A DNA stretch of 64,000 bases from Terriglobia bacterium (GTDB lineage: Bacteria; Acidobacteriota; Terriglobia; Bryobacterales; Bryobacteraceae). The DNA lies in contig JAIQFI010000033.1 in the NCBI GenBank assembly GCA_020073345.1, positions 1 to 64,000 on the forward strand, written 5' to 3'. The notes under the pieces are model-generated. The model worked only from the letters and a program-made list of their open reading frames with translations, had not been told where the DNA came from and did no database searches. The translations under genes were made by a program, and so were the position numbers. Of this stretch, positions 15,201 to 23,578 are shown piece after piece; position 1 is the stretch's first letter, and every line of letters begins with the position of its first letter.

Positions 15201-18200
15201 GCCCAGAGCGCGGATTGCCCCAGCCGATTCAACGCCAGGCGACTAGGGGATGGACGCATGCGCGCGTTCGGATAGAGCAGATAGCCTGCCAATTCCTGAT
15301 AGCCTTGGGCCGCGGCGGATCCGATTTGCAGGAATCGAAACTGAAGCTGCGCATGCGTCCATGCCAATTCAAACGCGCGCGCGGCCGACTCTTTGCGGCG
15401 GTACTTCGCAACCAGCGTCATCAGTGTCTCGCGCGAGTTAGCGGCCATCGTCAGGAAGATAAGTTCCCGCCGCTCTCGTGCGTCCAGAGTCTCCCTGCAG
15501 CGAATACTGAAGACCGGATCCAGGACGGCTCCTTCAGATCCGGTCAGCTCGCGCCTGAGTGCGGCGGCCGTGTGAACGGTATTTCCGCGCCCCAGAAACT
15601 CGGCGCGGTCGGTTTCATGTTTGACGGCTCCGCTGGCGCCCTCCAGCATGTGCGCAATCCACACCGGAGCGTCATCGGGTGAGCGCGGCCTCCGGCGCGC
15701 CAGTAGCACATCGTCCTCGCACATGGTTTCGACGAACATCTTGCTGAAGGCGGGGTGAGCTGCATCCGCGGATTCCGGCGCCAGAGCCAACTCCATGTAG
15801 CTGGTGATCTCAATCAGACGAGAACGGACCGTGCGGTTGACGATCGTCAGCCGGCGCAGTTCAACATCGTCCTCGGGGGACACCGTGACGCTCATAACCG
15901 TCTCGATACCGAGGGCCATACGGGAAAAGTCGGCTCGGTCCTCGGAAAACGTCACGGAACTCCTGCCAAGTGCACTGTTCAGGGGCTGGGGAGTCGCCGC
16001 CCAGACCGTGCCGGTGCGAAGGTCGCGAAGATAGAGATAGCTTCCCCAATCATCCAAGGTCGGATCGGAACGCCAGCGGGTGAGGTCGAATTCGTTCCAA
16101 CGGCTGTATCCGGAGCCGGAGTTGGAAACCATTACGGAATAGCGGCCGTTACCGTAGATATGGACTTTCGGAACGGGCGTTTCCTTGCTGAAGGTAACAT
16201 CCCGCGCTTCTTCCACCGCGGTCACGTGGGCCACCGCGAGCCTGGTCTGAGATTCTCCGCGAATCACTTTGGTGATCGGGATTCGCTCAAACAGGAGCGA
16301 TTCTACAGCGCGAATGCGGGGATCGTTGTGGAAACGCCGCTGCATCGCGCCGTGATGCAGCACGTTGTCCATGGCCACCAGGCTCATTCCCTGGTGGTGT
16401 GCCATGTATGCGTAGATGACCACGCCGGGAGATCCGTCTCTTTTGGACTCGCGGGAAAAATCAATGGATTCGTAGAAGCCCATGGGGCCGTCCAGTCCGA
16501 GGCTGTCGAGCCGCTGGAGGTTCGGAATCGCGCCGTGCGGATCGATCATGAGCGCGAGCATGGAAGCGTACGGAGCCACCACCGGCTCTTCATCCAAATC
16601 GGGCTGAATGGCCAGATCGGGAACCCCGAACGCGCGGTACTGATAGATCTGGTGGGCATCCAGCGCGCTGTACGCTGCTTCCGAGACCCCCCAGGGAACA
16701 CTCTTTTCACGTCCATGCTCAATCTGCCTGGCAACCGCGTTCCGGCATGCCTGATCGAGCAACGAACTCTGATAGGTGCGCATGAACAGGAGGGGCATCA
16801 GGTACTCGAACATCGTCCCGCTCCACGAGAGCAGCGTTTGCCAATGTTTGTCCGCACCGCGAGGCCTGCGAAGCATGAACCAGTGCTCCACCGGCACATC
16901 CTTCTTGGCGATCGCCACCAGGCTGGCGAGGCGGCTCTCACTAGCGAGTAGATCGTAGTGACTGGTGAACTCCAGTGGTCCGCCGACAACATATCCGACG
17001 GCGAACAAACGCCGGTTCTGGTCGTACAGGAACCGCATGTTGATGCCGTCGGCTAGGGTATGCACGCGTGTAGCCAGCGCTTGAAATGCTTGGAGCGTTT
17101 CAGCGGCGCATACCCGGGCGTCTCTATATTCAGACTCGATTTGATCCAGCCATGCCGCAGCCTCCGGCCGCAGGCCGGGAACCCCTCGCCGCAAGAGAAT
17201 GATTTCCGTAGGGGTCGACCCACTTTCCGCGAGCGAGTGCAAAGACGGAATGCTCTCTACCGCCTTGCGCCTCAACTCAACCAACTCTTCGCTCAAGGAT
17301 TGAAGAAACGAATTGGGAGGGCGCGCCAGAGTTTCCATCCATCGCAGATAGCGCGTAACCGTCGCCGTCCAGGAGGTCGCCTCCCGTGCCAGTGACGACG
17401 CCCAATAAGTGGGCTCATCGGCCGTTCCCATCTGCCACTGCCGGACCTCTTGCAACTGAGAAGCCGCATGAGACACCATCCGCAGCCGCGTGATGAACTC
17501 GTGTTGCACCAAGTCTCCGCGAAGCAGGCGGCGCACCGCGCGCAAGGAAACGGATAGAGAAGGATCCTCCCCACTCACTTCTGAAAGGATGGCCGCGGTA
17601 TCGGCAAGTCCCCGAAGGCTTTCCGTCCCCACCAGTGGCGCCCGAACGGCGTCCTCGCATCCTTGTTCCAGGACCCACAGGCTGGCGATCAAGTTGCCGC
17701 TATCGACGGAAGACACGTATTTGGGCGATAGCGGTTCGCGTGTGGCGGTGTTGTACCAGTTGAGAAGGTGTCCCTCGTAGCGCTCGAGCTGTTCGATCGT
17801 CGCCAACGTCAAGGAGCAGCGCCGGCACAGCTCGTCGACGGTCAGAAAACCGAAATCGCGAGCAGCCAGCGCGGCTGTGAGCCACATTCCAATGTTGGTC
17901 GGCGAAGTGCGTTGGGCCACTTCCACTCGCAGCGCAAGTTGAGAATTATCCGGCGGCAGCCAGTTCGTGTCCGGACCAACCAGATCGTCGAAGTACCGCC
18001 AGGTACGCCTCGCCCGAAGTCGCAAATAGGCAACCTGGCCTGCTGAGACTTGCTGTGAGCCCGGCGCGCGCGCGGGACGGCTGAGCCATTTCAATACCAG
18101 CGGCGATAACGCCCACAACACCACGAATTCCGAGGAGGGGGCGAAAGTTCCTCGAGCCACGACTGCCACGGTCAGAAGCAAGGACGCTGCGGCCACCACG

Positions 18201-21169
18201 ATGAATTGGTTGCGCGTGTGGTCGCTGTGGTGGTGCGAGTGAACTTCCGCCGCCTCCGCGGTTTGCCACTCGAGCGTATGCCGATGGCTGATGTAGCGCC
18301 GGTAACAGGCACGAAGGATTGCATCCGCGGAGATCCATGCCTGGTGCGGAAGGAAGGCGAGCATTATGCTCGCGCGCAACAGCTCGTCGGCGGCATCACG
18401 CCAGCCGCGGACGGAACCATGCAGGTGGCGCGCCCAACGGTCCAGCAAGGGCGCCAAGGTGGGTATGGCCACAGCCAGCGCGACCACCAGACTCGAGACG
18501 CCCGGTGCCACCGATATCAACCATCCGAACAGCAGGAGCAGCAGCGAAGCGATGGGAACCAAACTGCGCCGGAGATTATCGAGAATTCTCCAGCGGTGAA
18601 TGAGCGCAAGAGGATTGCGCACCCAACCCCCGGGGGCGGGTACCTTCGGAAGCATCCATGCCGCAATCTGCCAATCGCCCCGAATCCAGCGATGCTGACG
18701 CCTGACGAAGCTCGAGTAGTCGAGCGGAAGCGTTTCCAGAAGCTCGATGTCGGTAGCCATCCCGACACCGGCGAAGGCCCCTTCGATCAGATCGTGGCTA
18801 AGCAAGGTCTCCGCCGGAAAGCGATCCGCCAGCGCGCTACGGAACGCTTGCACATCGTAGATGGCCTTACCGTGGAATATGCCTTCGCCGAAAAGGTCTT
18901 GCTGGACATCCGATACGGCTCGACAGTACGGGTCGGTGCCGGCGGCATCCGACATAATGTGAGTAAACCGGGTAGCCGTCGCACCGGGCAGAGAAACGCT
19001 GGCACGAGGTTGAATTATCGAATATCCCCTCCGCCGCGTTCGTGTGCCCGGATCCAGAGAGACTGCATTGAGCGGGTGCGCGATGGTTTCCACCAGCCGC
19101 CGCGCCGTTCCGGGCGGCAATTGGGTATCCGCGTCCAGCGTGATGACGTAGCGGATGGGCTCGGGAAGATGCCCGAGCTGAAGGATCGCCGGACTCCCCA
19201 GTCCTGTCAGGAAGTCGTTGAGTTCCTCGATCTTCCCGCGTTTCCGTTCTCGGCCGATCCAGCCTTGCTCGCTCTCGGACCACGTTCGCGGACGGTGAAA
19301 CAGAAGGAAATGGTCGCCCGGATACTGGGTATTGAGACTGGCGATGCCGTCGCGCGCAGTCTTGAGCACAGCGGCATCGCCCGGCGCGGATGCCTCCGGC
19401 GCATCGGCAAAATCCGAGAATAGGGCGTAGAAGAGATTCGCCTCCGGATTGGCAAGATAACGGACCTCCAGCTTCCTGAGTTCGCCCTTTACGACCGCTT
19501 TGCTGGAAAGCATCATAGGGACCACGACCAGCGTCGCGCGTTCCGGCGGAATGCCCTCTTTGTAGTTCATCTTTGGAAGGATGGACGCAGGAAATAATGA
19601 GATGACCAGAGCGTTGACGATCTGGATCGACAGCTCGCTGAGGGGGAACAGGGCCAGCACCGCAAGGCTCGCCAGAACCCAGCTCTGCGTGATTCCCACC
19701 TCGCCCGCGAGGGCCACCGTGATGGCCGTGAAACAAGCGGTCAGCGCGGCGATCCCGCCCAGGTACACTCCTGTAGCATGCTTGCGAATCGAGCGGTGGA
19801 GCCGGGTTCGCAGGCTTCTGCGCGCGCCTGCAGCATGCTCCAACAGTACGATGCCCTCGGCGAGCAGGTAGTGAGTGACATGCCGATCGGACGACGGATC
19901 CGCCGACGTGGCCAAGCCGATGGCCAAGCGTGCGACTTCCAGTTCTTCCTTTCCGCTAGCCCGCGCGATCTGCTCCACCAGACGGCGGGAGCGATCCCGA
20001 GTGGCAAAGTCGCTGTGAGCGTAAATGTCGGCCGGGTCCCGCCGTAATTCAGCCTCCACCAGGCTGACGGCCTCGAAGATCTTCGTGAAATCCAGTTGAT
20101 ACAGAAGACGAAGACTGCCAAACGCTTGGGCGGTCGCGACGCTTTCCGCAGCTTCCCGGGTATGCTCCGCCCGCACCACTTCCGTGAGAGGCTGTTTGAG
20201 GCGTTCCTCAATCCAATGCTGCACACTGGCGAAGGTGTTTTCCTCGCCCTGAAGCTGCTCTGCAAGCGCCATCAGGAAGTGCGGCGCGCGCACGTAGTCT
20301 TCGGTTTCCATCCTGGCCAACATTTGACTGAACTCATCGTTCCCGCGACGAGCTGCCGCGGTGAGACGGTTGGCCCACAGTTGAGCACCTTCCCGGCACC
20401 GCTGAGCGCAAGCCACACTCGTCGCCAAGGCCGCCAGGTGCTCGATGGTTGCCATGCGGAGGAAGAGGGGAAATGACCATATCTCAGCAATGCGCAGGGG
20501 CTCTCGGATCTGAAAGTCCTCCAGGCAGGCGACGATCGCCGCTTCATTCAGCGAACCCTGGCTGCGCTGAATCAGATCCAGCGCGAGACGATAGGTTCGC
20601 GGCCTGGTGGAAGCCGATCCTGAGTCCGAGAGCATTTTGCGATATTCACGGGGAAGGTCGGTGCGGACATCCCGAAGATGCGACCGGATCAGATACGCGT
20701 TGTCCAAAAACCACGCGGCCGCCGGAGCCGGAGTGTGCCCCAGACCGAGGGCCTCGCTGAGATCGGTGTGCGCTGCCTCGATGAGTTGTTGACTCTCGCG
20801 CAAACTTGGGAAGGTTTTGCGGCTCGCCGCATCTACCGCGATCTCCTCGCAGTACGGTTGCGTGATGCGTTCCGGCAAGACAAAAACGGCTGTGTGCCCC
20901 GCTTGCCGTAAAGCCTGAACTAACGGCAGCGCTTGTCCGGCGGAAACGTCCGCCAACAACAGCCGTTCCCCTTCGAGGACAAGCCCTGCATACGGCTGGG
21001 CATCTGGATGTGAGTCTTTGGCTCCGCGAACAACACGCACATGGCGTGCTCCTCCGCCGTGCGCGGCTTGTCGAACGTGTGAAGTCTGATCTTCCTCCGC
21101 TGGGAAGAACGCGAGAATGGTGCGGCGCGAAGGTGTATTTACGGGAAAATGATTAGAGTCCCCAATCAC
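12245..21169 (-). CDS. Cyclic beta-1,2-glucan synthase (NdvB/Cgs type, GT84-GH94)
   Basis: A 2974-residue inner-membrane enzyme, slightly longer than rhizobial NdvB. Order: N-terminal helical region (1-470); membrane segments ~473-530; GT84 glycosyltransferase with TLDADTQLPPG (~678) and QHRWIRGDW (~825); membrane segments ~860-905 and ~985-1035; glycoamylase-like region near MRTYQSSLLDQA (~1463) and VAPYASMLALMIDP; then two glycosidase-36/GH94-like units, with the phosphorylase acid in GSGDWNDGFNRVG (~2615). It makes and cyclises periplasmic beta-1,2-glucan from UDP-glucose. The GTG start is supported by its four-base overlap (GTGA) with the stop of the small upstream gene. It heads a run of oxidoreductase genes, an unusual partnership. 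Confidence 0.9.
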   Translation of the reverse strand: MIGDSNHFPVNTPSRRTILAFFPAEEDQTSHVRQAAHGGGARHVRVVRGAKDSHPDAQPYAGLVLEGERLLLADVSAGQALPLVQALRQAGHTAVFVLPERITQPYCEEIAVDAASRKTFPSLRESQQLIEAAHTDLSEALGLGHTPAPAAAWFLDNAYLIRSHLRDVRTDLPREYRKMLSDSGSASTRPRTYRLALDLIQRSQGSLNEAAIVACLEDFQIREPLRIAEIWSFPLFLRMATIEHLAALATSVACAQRCREGAQLWANRLTAAARRGNDEFSQMLARMETEDYVRAPHFLMALAEQLQGEENTFASVQHWIEERLKQPLTEVVRAEHTREAAESVATAQAFGSLRLLYQLDFTKIFEAVSLVEAELRRDPADIYAHSDFATRDRSRRLVEQIARASGKEELEVARLAIGLATSADPSSDRHVTHYLLAEGIVLLEHAAGARRSLRTRLHRSIRKHATGVYLGGIAALTACFTAITVALAGEVGITQSWVLASLAVLALFPLSELSIQIVNALVISLFPASILPKMNYKEGIPPERATLVVVPMMLSSKAVVKGELRKLEVRYLANPEANLFYALFSDFADAPEASAPGDAAVLKTARDGIASLNTQYPGDHFLLFHRPRTWSESEQGWIGRERKRGKIEELNDFLTGLGSPAILQLGHLPEPIRYVITLDADTQLPPGTARRLVETIAHPLNAVSLDPGTRTRRRGYSIIQPRASVSLPGATATRFTHIMSDAAGTDPYCRAVSDVQQDLFGEGIFHGKAIYDVQAFRSALADRFPAETLLSHDLIEGAFAGVGMATDIELLETLPLDYSSFVRRQHRWIRGDWQIAAWMLPKVPAPGGWVRNPLALIHRWRILDNLRRSLVPIASLLLLLFGWLISVAPGVSSLVVALAVAIPTLAPLLDRWARHLHGSVRGWRDAADELLRASIMLAFLPHQAWISADAILRACYRRYISHRHTLEWQTAEAAEVHSHHHSDHTRNQFIVVAAASLLLTVAVVARGTFAPSSEFVVLWALSPLVLKWLSRPARAPGSQQVSAGQVAYLRLRARRTWRYFDDLVGPDTNWLPPDNSQLALRVEVAQRTSPTNIGMWLTAALAARDFGFLTVDELCRRCSLTLATIEQLERYEGHLLNWYNTATREPLSPKYVSSVDSGNLIASLWVLEQGCEDAVRAPLVGTESLRGLADTAAILSEVSGEDPSLSVSLRAVRRLLRGDLVQHEFITRLRMVSHAASQLQEVRQWQMGTADEPTYWASSLAREATSWTATVTRYLRWMETLARPPNSFLQSLSEELVELRRKAVESIPSLHSLAESGSTPTEIILLRRGVPGLRPEAAAWLDQIESEYRDARVCAAETLQAFQALATRVHTLADGINMRFLYDQNRRLFAVGYVVGGPLEFTSHYDLLASESRLASLVAIAKKDVPVEHWFMLRRPRGADKHWQTLLSWSGTMFEYLMPLLFMRTYQSSLLDQACRNAVARQIEHGREKSVPWGVSEAAYSALDAHQIYQYRAFGVPDLAIQPDLDEEPVVAPYASMLALMIDPHGAIPNLQRLDSLGLDGPMGFYESIDFSRESKRDGSPGVVIYAYMAHHQGMSLVAMDNVLHHGAMQRRFHNDPRIRAVESLLFERIPITKVIRGESQTRLAVAHVTAVEEARDVTFSKETPVPKVHIYGNGRYSVMVSNSGSGYSRWNEFDLTRWRSDPTLDDWGSYLYLRDLRTGTVWAATPQPLNSALGRSSVTFSEDRADFSRMALGIETVMSVTVSPEDDVELRRLTIVNRTVRSRLIEITSYMELALAPESADAAHPAFSKMFVETMCEDDVLLARRRPRSPDDAPVWIAHMLEGASGAVKHETDRAEFLGRGNTVHTAAALRRELTGSEGAVLDPVFSIRCRETLDARERRELIFLTMAANSRETLMTLVAKYRRKESAARAFELAWTHAQLQFRFLQIGSAAAQGYQELAGYLLYPNARMRPSPSRLALNRLGQSALWAYDISGDFPLATVTIGDSLNLSLVRELLLAHTYWRLRGFHADLIILNQEPASYDRPLHLQLQRQIDAYAREASANHAGGVFLLDWHLVPEDHRNLLFAASRAVLSGNRGSLQRQLAATEVLAPPRPFVPLSAPSVEPSSPLPFLELPYFNGLGGFTADGREYATYLAPDQLTPAPWVNVMANPGFGTVVSESGLGFTWCGNSQQNRLTPWTNDPVSNPPPEAIYIRDDESGERWTPTASPIRERDAYRARHGQGYTEFEHNSHAIAQELTVLVPISESGGGDPVKICRLRLRNESGRRRHLSVTYFAEWTLGATREAQQLHVQTAFDQQSGALLARQSWSESYAGAVAFAAASPRASAYSGDRTQFLGRNRSRANPAALDHVTLDNRCGAGMDPAAALQVPAVLEPGQTVEIVFLLGEQTSVEGVRELVGRYYAGEAVERALAETKKWWDQKLGSIQVRTPYLSTNFLLNRWLLYQSLSCRFWGRSALYQSGGAFGFRDQLQDAMAYLYSAPELAHAHILLAASRQFIQGDVQHWWHPKSGLGVRTRCSDDLLWLPYAVARYVEVVGDSSILDQHVLFLEDRVLEAHEHERMSIPAVSATGAPLWEHCIRAIEHAWQLGSHDLPLIGSGDWNDGFNRVGTQGRGESVWLGWFLLPVLRSFAALADKRDPERASIWRKRAKDLASAIERSCWDGEWYLRAFFDDGSPLGSRANREARIDSLSQSWAVLSGSADPARSLQAMESANRELVRKEDDLVRLFTPPFDHSQPHPGYIMGYPPGVRENGGQYTHGALWLAMAWARLGDGKRAVSLLQRMNPIEQSRLPETAARYRGEPYVVAADISSAPGKTGRAGWTWYTGSASWMYRVWIEDVLGFRLRGDLLQICPVIPQDWPGFELTYRYRSAVYEITVTQQEGLLGRVELDGRLVENSTIHLSDDGAKHRVTVRLAPADGPWKGLDTAQQLDPIGRHALAGAQASVRGVSRARDIE

Positions 21170-21330
21170 TCGGCCCGGCCTCGCATTGCTTGGGCCGCCA
21201 GACTAAGCAGGAAAAGAGTACCGAATACGACACTGGCGCCCTTGGCGGACACAACGGTGGACGCATCCGTCAGGCTCATGCCGGCCGCCGCCACAGTCAT
21301 TAATGCAAACAGGATCATCCAGCCACGCAT
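21166..21330 (-). CDS. 54-residue two-helix membrane protein, coupled to glucan synthase
   Basis: A short gene with a strong Shine-Dalgarno (GAAGGAG, six bases before ATG). It encodes two hydrophobic segments (about 4-20, WMILFALMTVAAAG; and 31-49, GASVVFGTLFLLSLAAQAM) and a basic tail (MRGRAE). Spacing and composition resemble the DUF1328/YtjA family of small membrane proteins, but the match is weak. The TGA overlaps the GTG of the giant glucan synthase as GTGA, indicating translational coupling. Inferred role: an accessory or assembly subunit of the synthase. Confidence 0.7.
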   Translation of the reverse strand: MRGWMILFALMTVAAAGMSLTDASTVVSAKGASVVFGTLFLLSLAAQAMRGRAE

Positions 21331-21929
21331 TTTATGCTCCTTCGCCTACGGTCAAGTTCTGATTACGCTTCGCCACAGTGACTAAAGCACGTGGACTACC
21401 AGAGGTGTTCGCTTTTTGTTCAGGTCACGGCAACGTCACAAGGACGCACTGAATCTTCACTTTGGAGATGATGTATTGCAGACCGTTGCCGCCCTGGCAA
21501 TTCTATGGCCGGTTTGCAAGTGAAAGACGACCGGCAACTCCGCAATAGTGACGTCCGGCGGTCAAAAAACGCCAGCACCGTCGGGTGTAGCCGCGGCGCG
21601 CGAAGATCGAGCGCTCAATCGTTTTGTCAACGCGGATCCGGAGAGCTTTGGTCCATCGATACTCGGGTGTTCTCTAAACGCCCGCTACAAAGGTATCACA
21701 TGCCAGGAAGTACCTACCAAAGTCCTTCAGTTTTTCGAGTCCCGAAGAAAAATGGTCAAGAGCCGCGCGAACAGAAAAGGAGCGGGCTACCGCAACCGCT
21801 GGTCTGGAACCGGCGTTAGGCGGGGTTTAGTTGGGGGATTTAACCGGCTTGTGTGCAAGATATCCGATAGACCGCGTTCCTGGGCGCGATTGAGGCAACC
21901 ACCCATGATTGCCCAGTGCGCACAGCGTT
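21331..21929. other. Intergenic region, no gene recognised
   Basis: About 600 bases upstream of the glucan-synthase operon and downstream of the pilin gene. Open frames crossing it have unnatural composition. It must hold the promoter of the minus-strand operon, probably in the ~90 bases next to 21330, but no -35/-10 pair stands out. No repeats or strong hairpins were noticed. Confidence 0.5.
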
Positions 21930-22115
21930 TCAGGACGCGTTGGCGGATGACAAGACCGATTTTACCTTGGAATATATCTGGCTTATGGTGTTCGCAACCG
22001 GGGGGAAAGCTGCCCCGGCCGCAACCGCCACAAAACCCGCCAACAGGGCGTACTCGATGAGGTCCTGGCCGCGCCGGTCCCTCCAGATCCTGAGCCGCTT
22101 AATTACATGCTCCAT
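21930..22115 (-). CDS. Flp/Fap-type (type IVb) pilin, orphan
   Basis: A 61-residue prepilin with a short basic leader (EHVIKRLRIWRDRRG), then the class-defining G-QDLIEYALLAGFVAV core. The prepilin peptidase would cut after the Gly of RRG, and Glu+5 with the hydrophobic helix drives assembly. The C terminus (SQIYSKVKSVLSSANAS) is typical of Flp subunits. AGGGAG lies upstream at a somewhat long spacing. No tad/cpa secretion genes are in the window, so it depends on machinery encoded elsewhere or is a stray copy. Confidence 0.85.
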   Translation of the reverse strand: MEHVIKRLRIWRDRRGQDLIEYALLAGFVAVAAGAAFPPVANTISQIYSKVKSVLSSANAS

Positions 22116-22810
22116 GTGGTTGTTTGGCTCCCTGACCTGAAAGTATCATTGGCTGGATCGCTAGAGAATCGGTGTTAACCCCTAGCGTGCAAAGAAAAAC
22201 ACTGCCAGCGAGTTAGAACTTTGGTTCCGTTTCCCCCAGGACCTCCCGTCCGAAAGGCCTTAGGACCCCAGCCCGTAGCTGCTACCGGCGGATCCCAGGC
22301 GGTCGTGGCCGGGATCGTAGCCAGGGAGCAGGAGGGCTGGCGGGCGCTCAAGCCAAGCTGGCCACGCGCGAGGGATAATCCGGCTGACTCCGGCAACCAA
22401 AGAATACACGGTCGAGGGGAAATGGAATCTGTCGGGCATGCCTGGGGCGAGTATTCCGGTGGTAGGATTTCGAACCTACGACCTTGGGTTATGACCGGAC
22501 TGAGCATTGGAAACTGGGAATATGAAACGTCGGGGTGCACTCCGCTGAGACAATGCCGTCCGAATATGGCGCGCTCAAACAGACCACTTAGCGGTCTAAG
22601 TCAGCGGTCATCTATGGCTTCAACGGAACTATGTGTGACCCGCTCTTCTATCAACGCTTTCGTCGCGAGCAGGAAATCTGTGAAAAGCTTGACCATCCCA
22701 CGAGCCGATATTCGAGCGCACGAGTTCCAAGCATTGCAGTTCAAGATTAAGGCGCGGGAACGTTGGCGATGACGCCGGGCTAGAATAGCAGCCGGAGGTC
22801 TTCGGTAACG
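22116..22810. other. Gene-poor region between pilin and potassium locus
   Basis: About 700 bases without a convincing protein gene. It holds a degenerate tRNA-Met 3' half (separate entry). Frames crossing the region are rich in Pro, Arg and Ser and look like translated non-coding DNA. The right end supplies the 5' region of the histidine-kinase gene (GGAGG at about 22794-22798). Confidence 0.5.
22453..22497 (-). pseudogene. Degenerate 3' half of a tRNA-Met (CAT)
   Basis: Read on the minus strand: an anticodon-loop-like TCATAACC, variable segment AAGGTC, T-arm GTAGG...CCTAC around TTCGAAAT, and acceptor-like CCACCGGAAT. The T-loop has eight bases instead of seven. The 5' half is absent: only a weak ATTCCCA and no D-arm precede it, so it cannot be a working tRNA. 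A 3' half is what an integrase attachment site leaves behind; a decayed copy is the alternative. Confidence 0.5.
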
Positions 22811-23578
22811 TTGGGTCAGCGTGCACTGCGGTTGTTGTTGTCGCTCGCCGGGGTGATGTTAGTCACCTGGGCCGGCGACCGCCTGGTTCCGGTCAATGCC
22901 ACGACACAAGGTTTTGCGTACCTTCTGCTCGTGTTGATCATCGCAAGTCAGTGGGGATTCCTTGAAGCCTCCATCGCATCGATCGCCGCCACCCTCACCT
23001 TCAATTTCTTCTTCTTGCCTCCGGTCGGAAAGTTCACCATTGCGGACCCACAGAATTGGGTCGCTCTGTTTAGTTTTCTGACGACGGCGCTCATTGCCAG
23101 CCGCCTGTCGGGGGAAGTCAAACGCCGGGCGTTGGACGCCGTCGCGCGGCAACAGGACCTCGAGCGGCTATACACCTTCAGCCGAGCGATCCTGTTGATT
23201 GAACACACGGAACCGTTCCCGCAACAACTGGTGCGAAAGCTCGCCGAAATCTTCGAGCTGAGTGCCGCTGTGCTCTACGAGCGCCGCGCGGAGGAGTTCT
23301 ATCGTGCCGGCCCCTCGGACTTCGATGGTCTCGACGATCAGCTTCGCGATGCGGCTCTGCAGGGTACATCCTTTACCGACACCCAGCACAATCGTGTGAT
23401 CACGGCGGTACGTCTGGGCTCGGAGCCGATTGCGGGCCTCGCGCTCCAGCTTGCAAATCAAGGCGCTCAAATGCCCGGATGCCGTGCTTCAGGGAATCGC
23501 CAACCTGGTGGCCATCGGACTGGAACGGGCGAGAGCGCAAGACCTCGCTTCTCAGATCGAGGCCGCGCGGCGAAGTGA
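22811..23578 (+). CDS. Sensor histidine kinase, N-terminal fragment (frameshifted)
   Basis: Front part of a KdpD-C-terminus-like sensor kinase. Residues ~5-100 hold the four membrane helices of the DUF4118 domain (LLLVLIIASQWGFLEASIAS, FNFFFLPPVGKFTI). Residues ~115-220 are a GAF-like region (LYTFSRAILLIEHTEPFP to IAGLALQ). The homologous sequence ends near base 23462; the last ~38 residues are an out-of-frame tail. The kinase continues in the next frame from 23463. The start is TTG (22811), with GGAGG 12 bases upstream. See the following entry for the other half. Confidence 0.7.
   Translation: MGQRALRLLLSLAGVMLVTWAGDRLVPVNATTQGFAYLLLVLIIASQWGFLEASIASIAATLTFNFFFLPPVGKFTIADPQNWVALFSFLTTALIASRLSGEVKRRALDAVARQQDLERLYTFSRAILLIEHTEPFPQQLVRKLAEIFELSAAVLYERRAEEFYRAGPSDFDGLDDQLRDAALQGTSFTDTQHNRVITAVRLGSEPIAGLALQLANQGAQMPGCRASGNRQPGGHRTGTGESARPRFSDRGRAAK

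Noticed and set aside
15755-16951. 398-codon plus-strand frame inside the glucan synthase
   Set aside because: No recognisable motif and lies wholly antisense to a well-supported gene; long antisense frames are expected at this GC content.
21548-22060. 170-codon plus-strand frame between the glucan synthase operon and the pilin
   Set aside because: Unnatural Arg/Ser/Pro-rich composition, no ribosome site, and it overlaps the convincing Flp pilin on the other strand.
22453-22497. Functional tRNA-Met gene
   Set aside because: No D-arm or matching 5' acceptor strand, and an eight-base T-loop; recorded as a degenerate half only.
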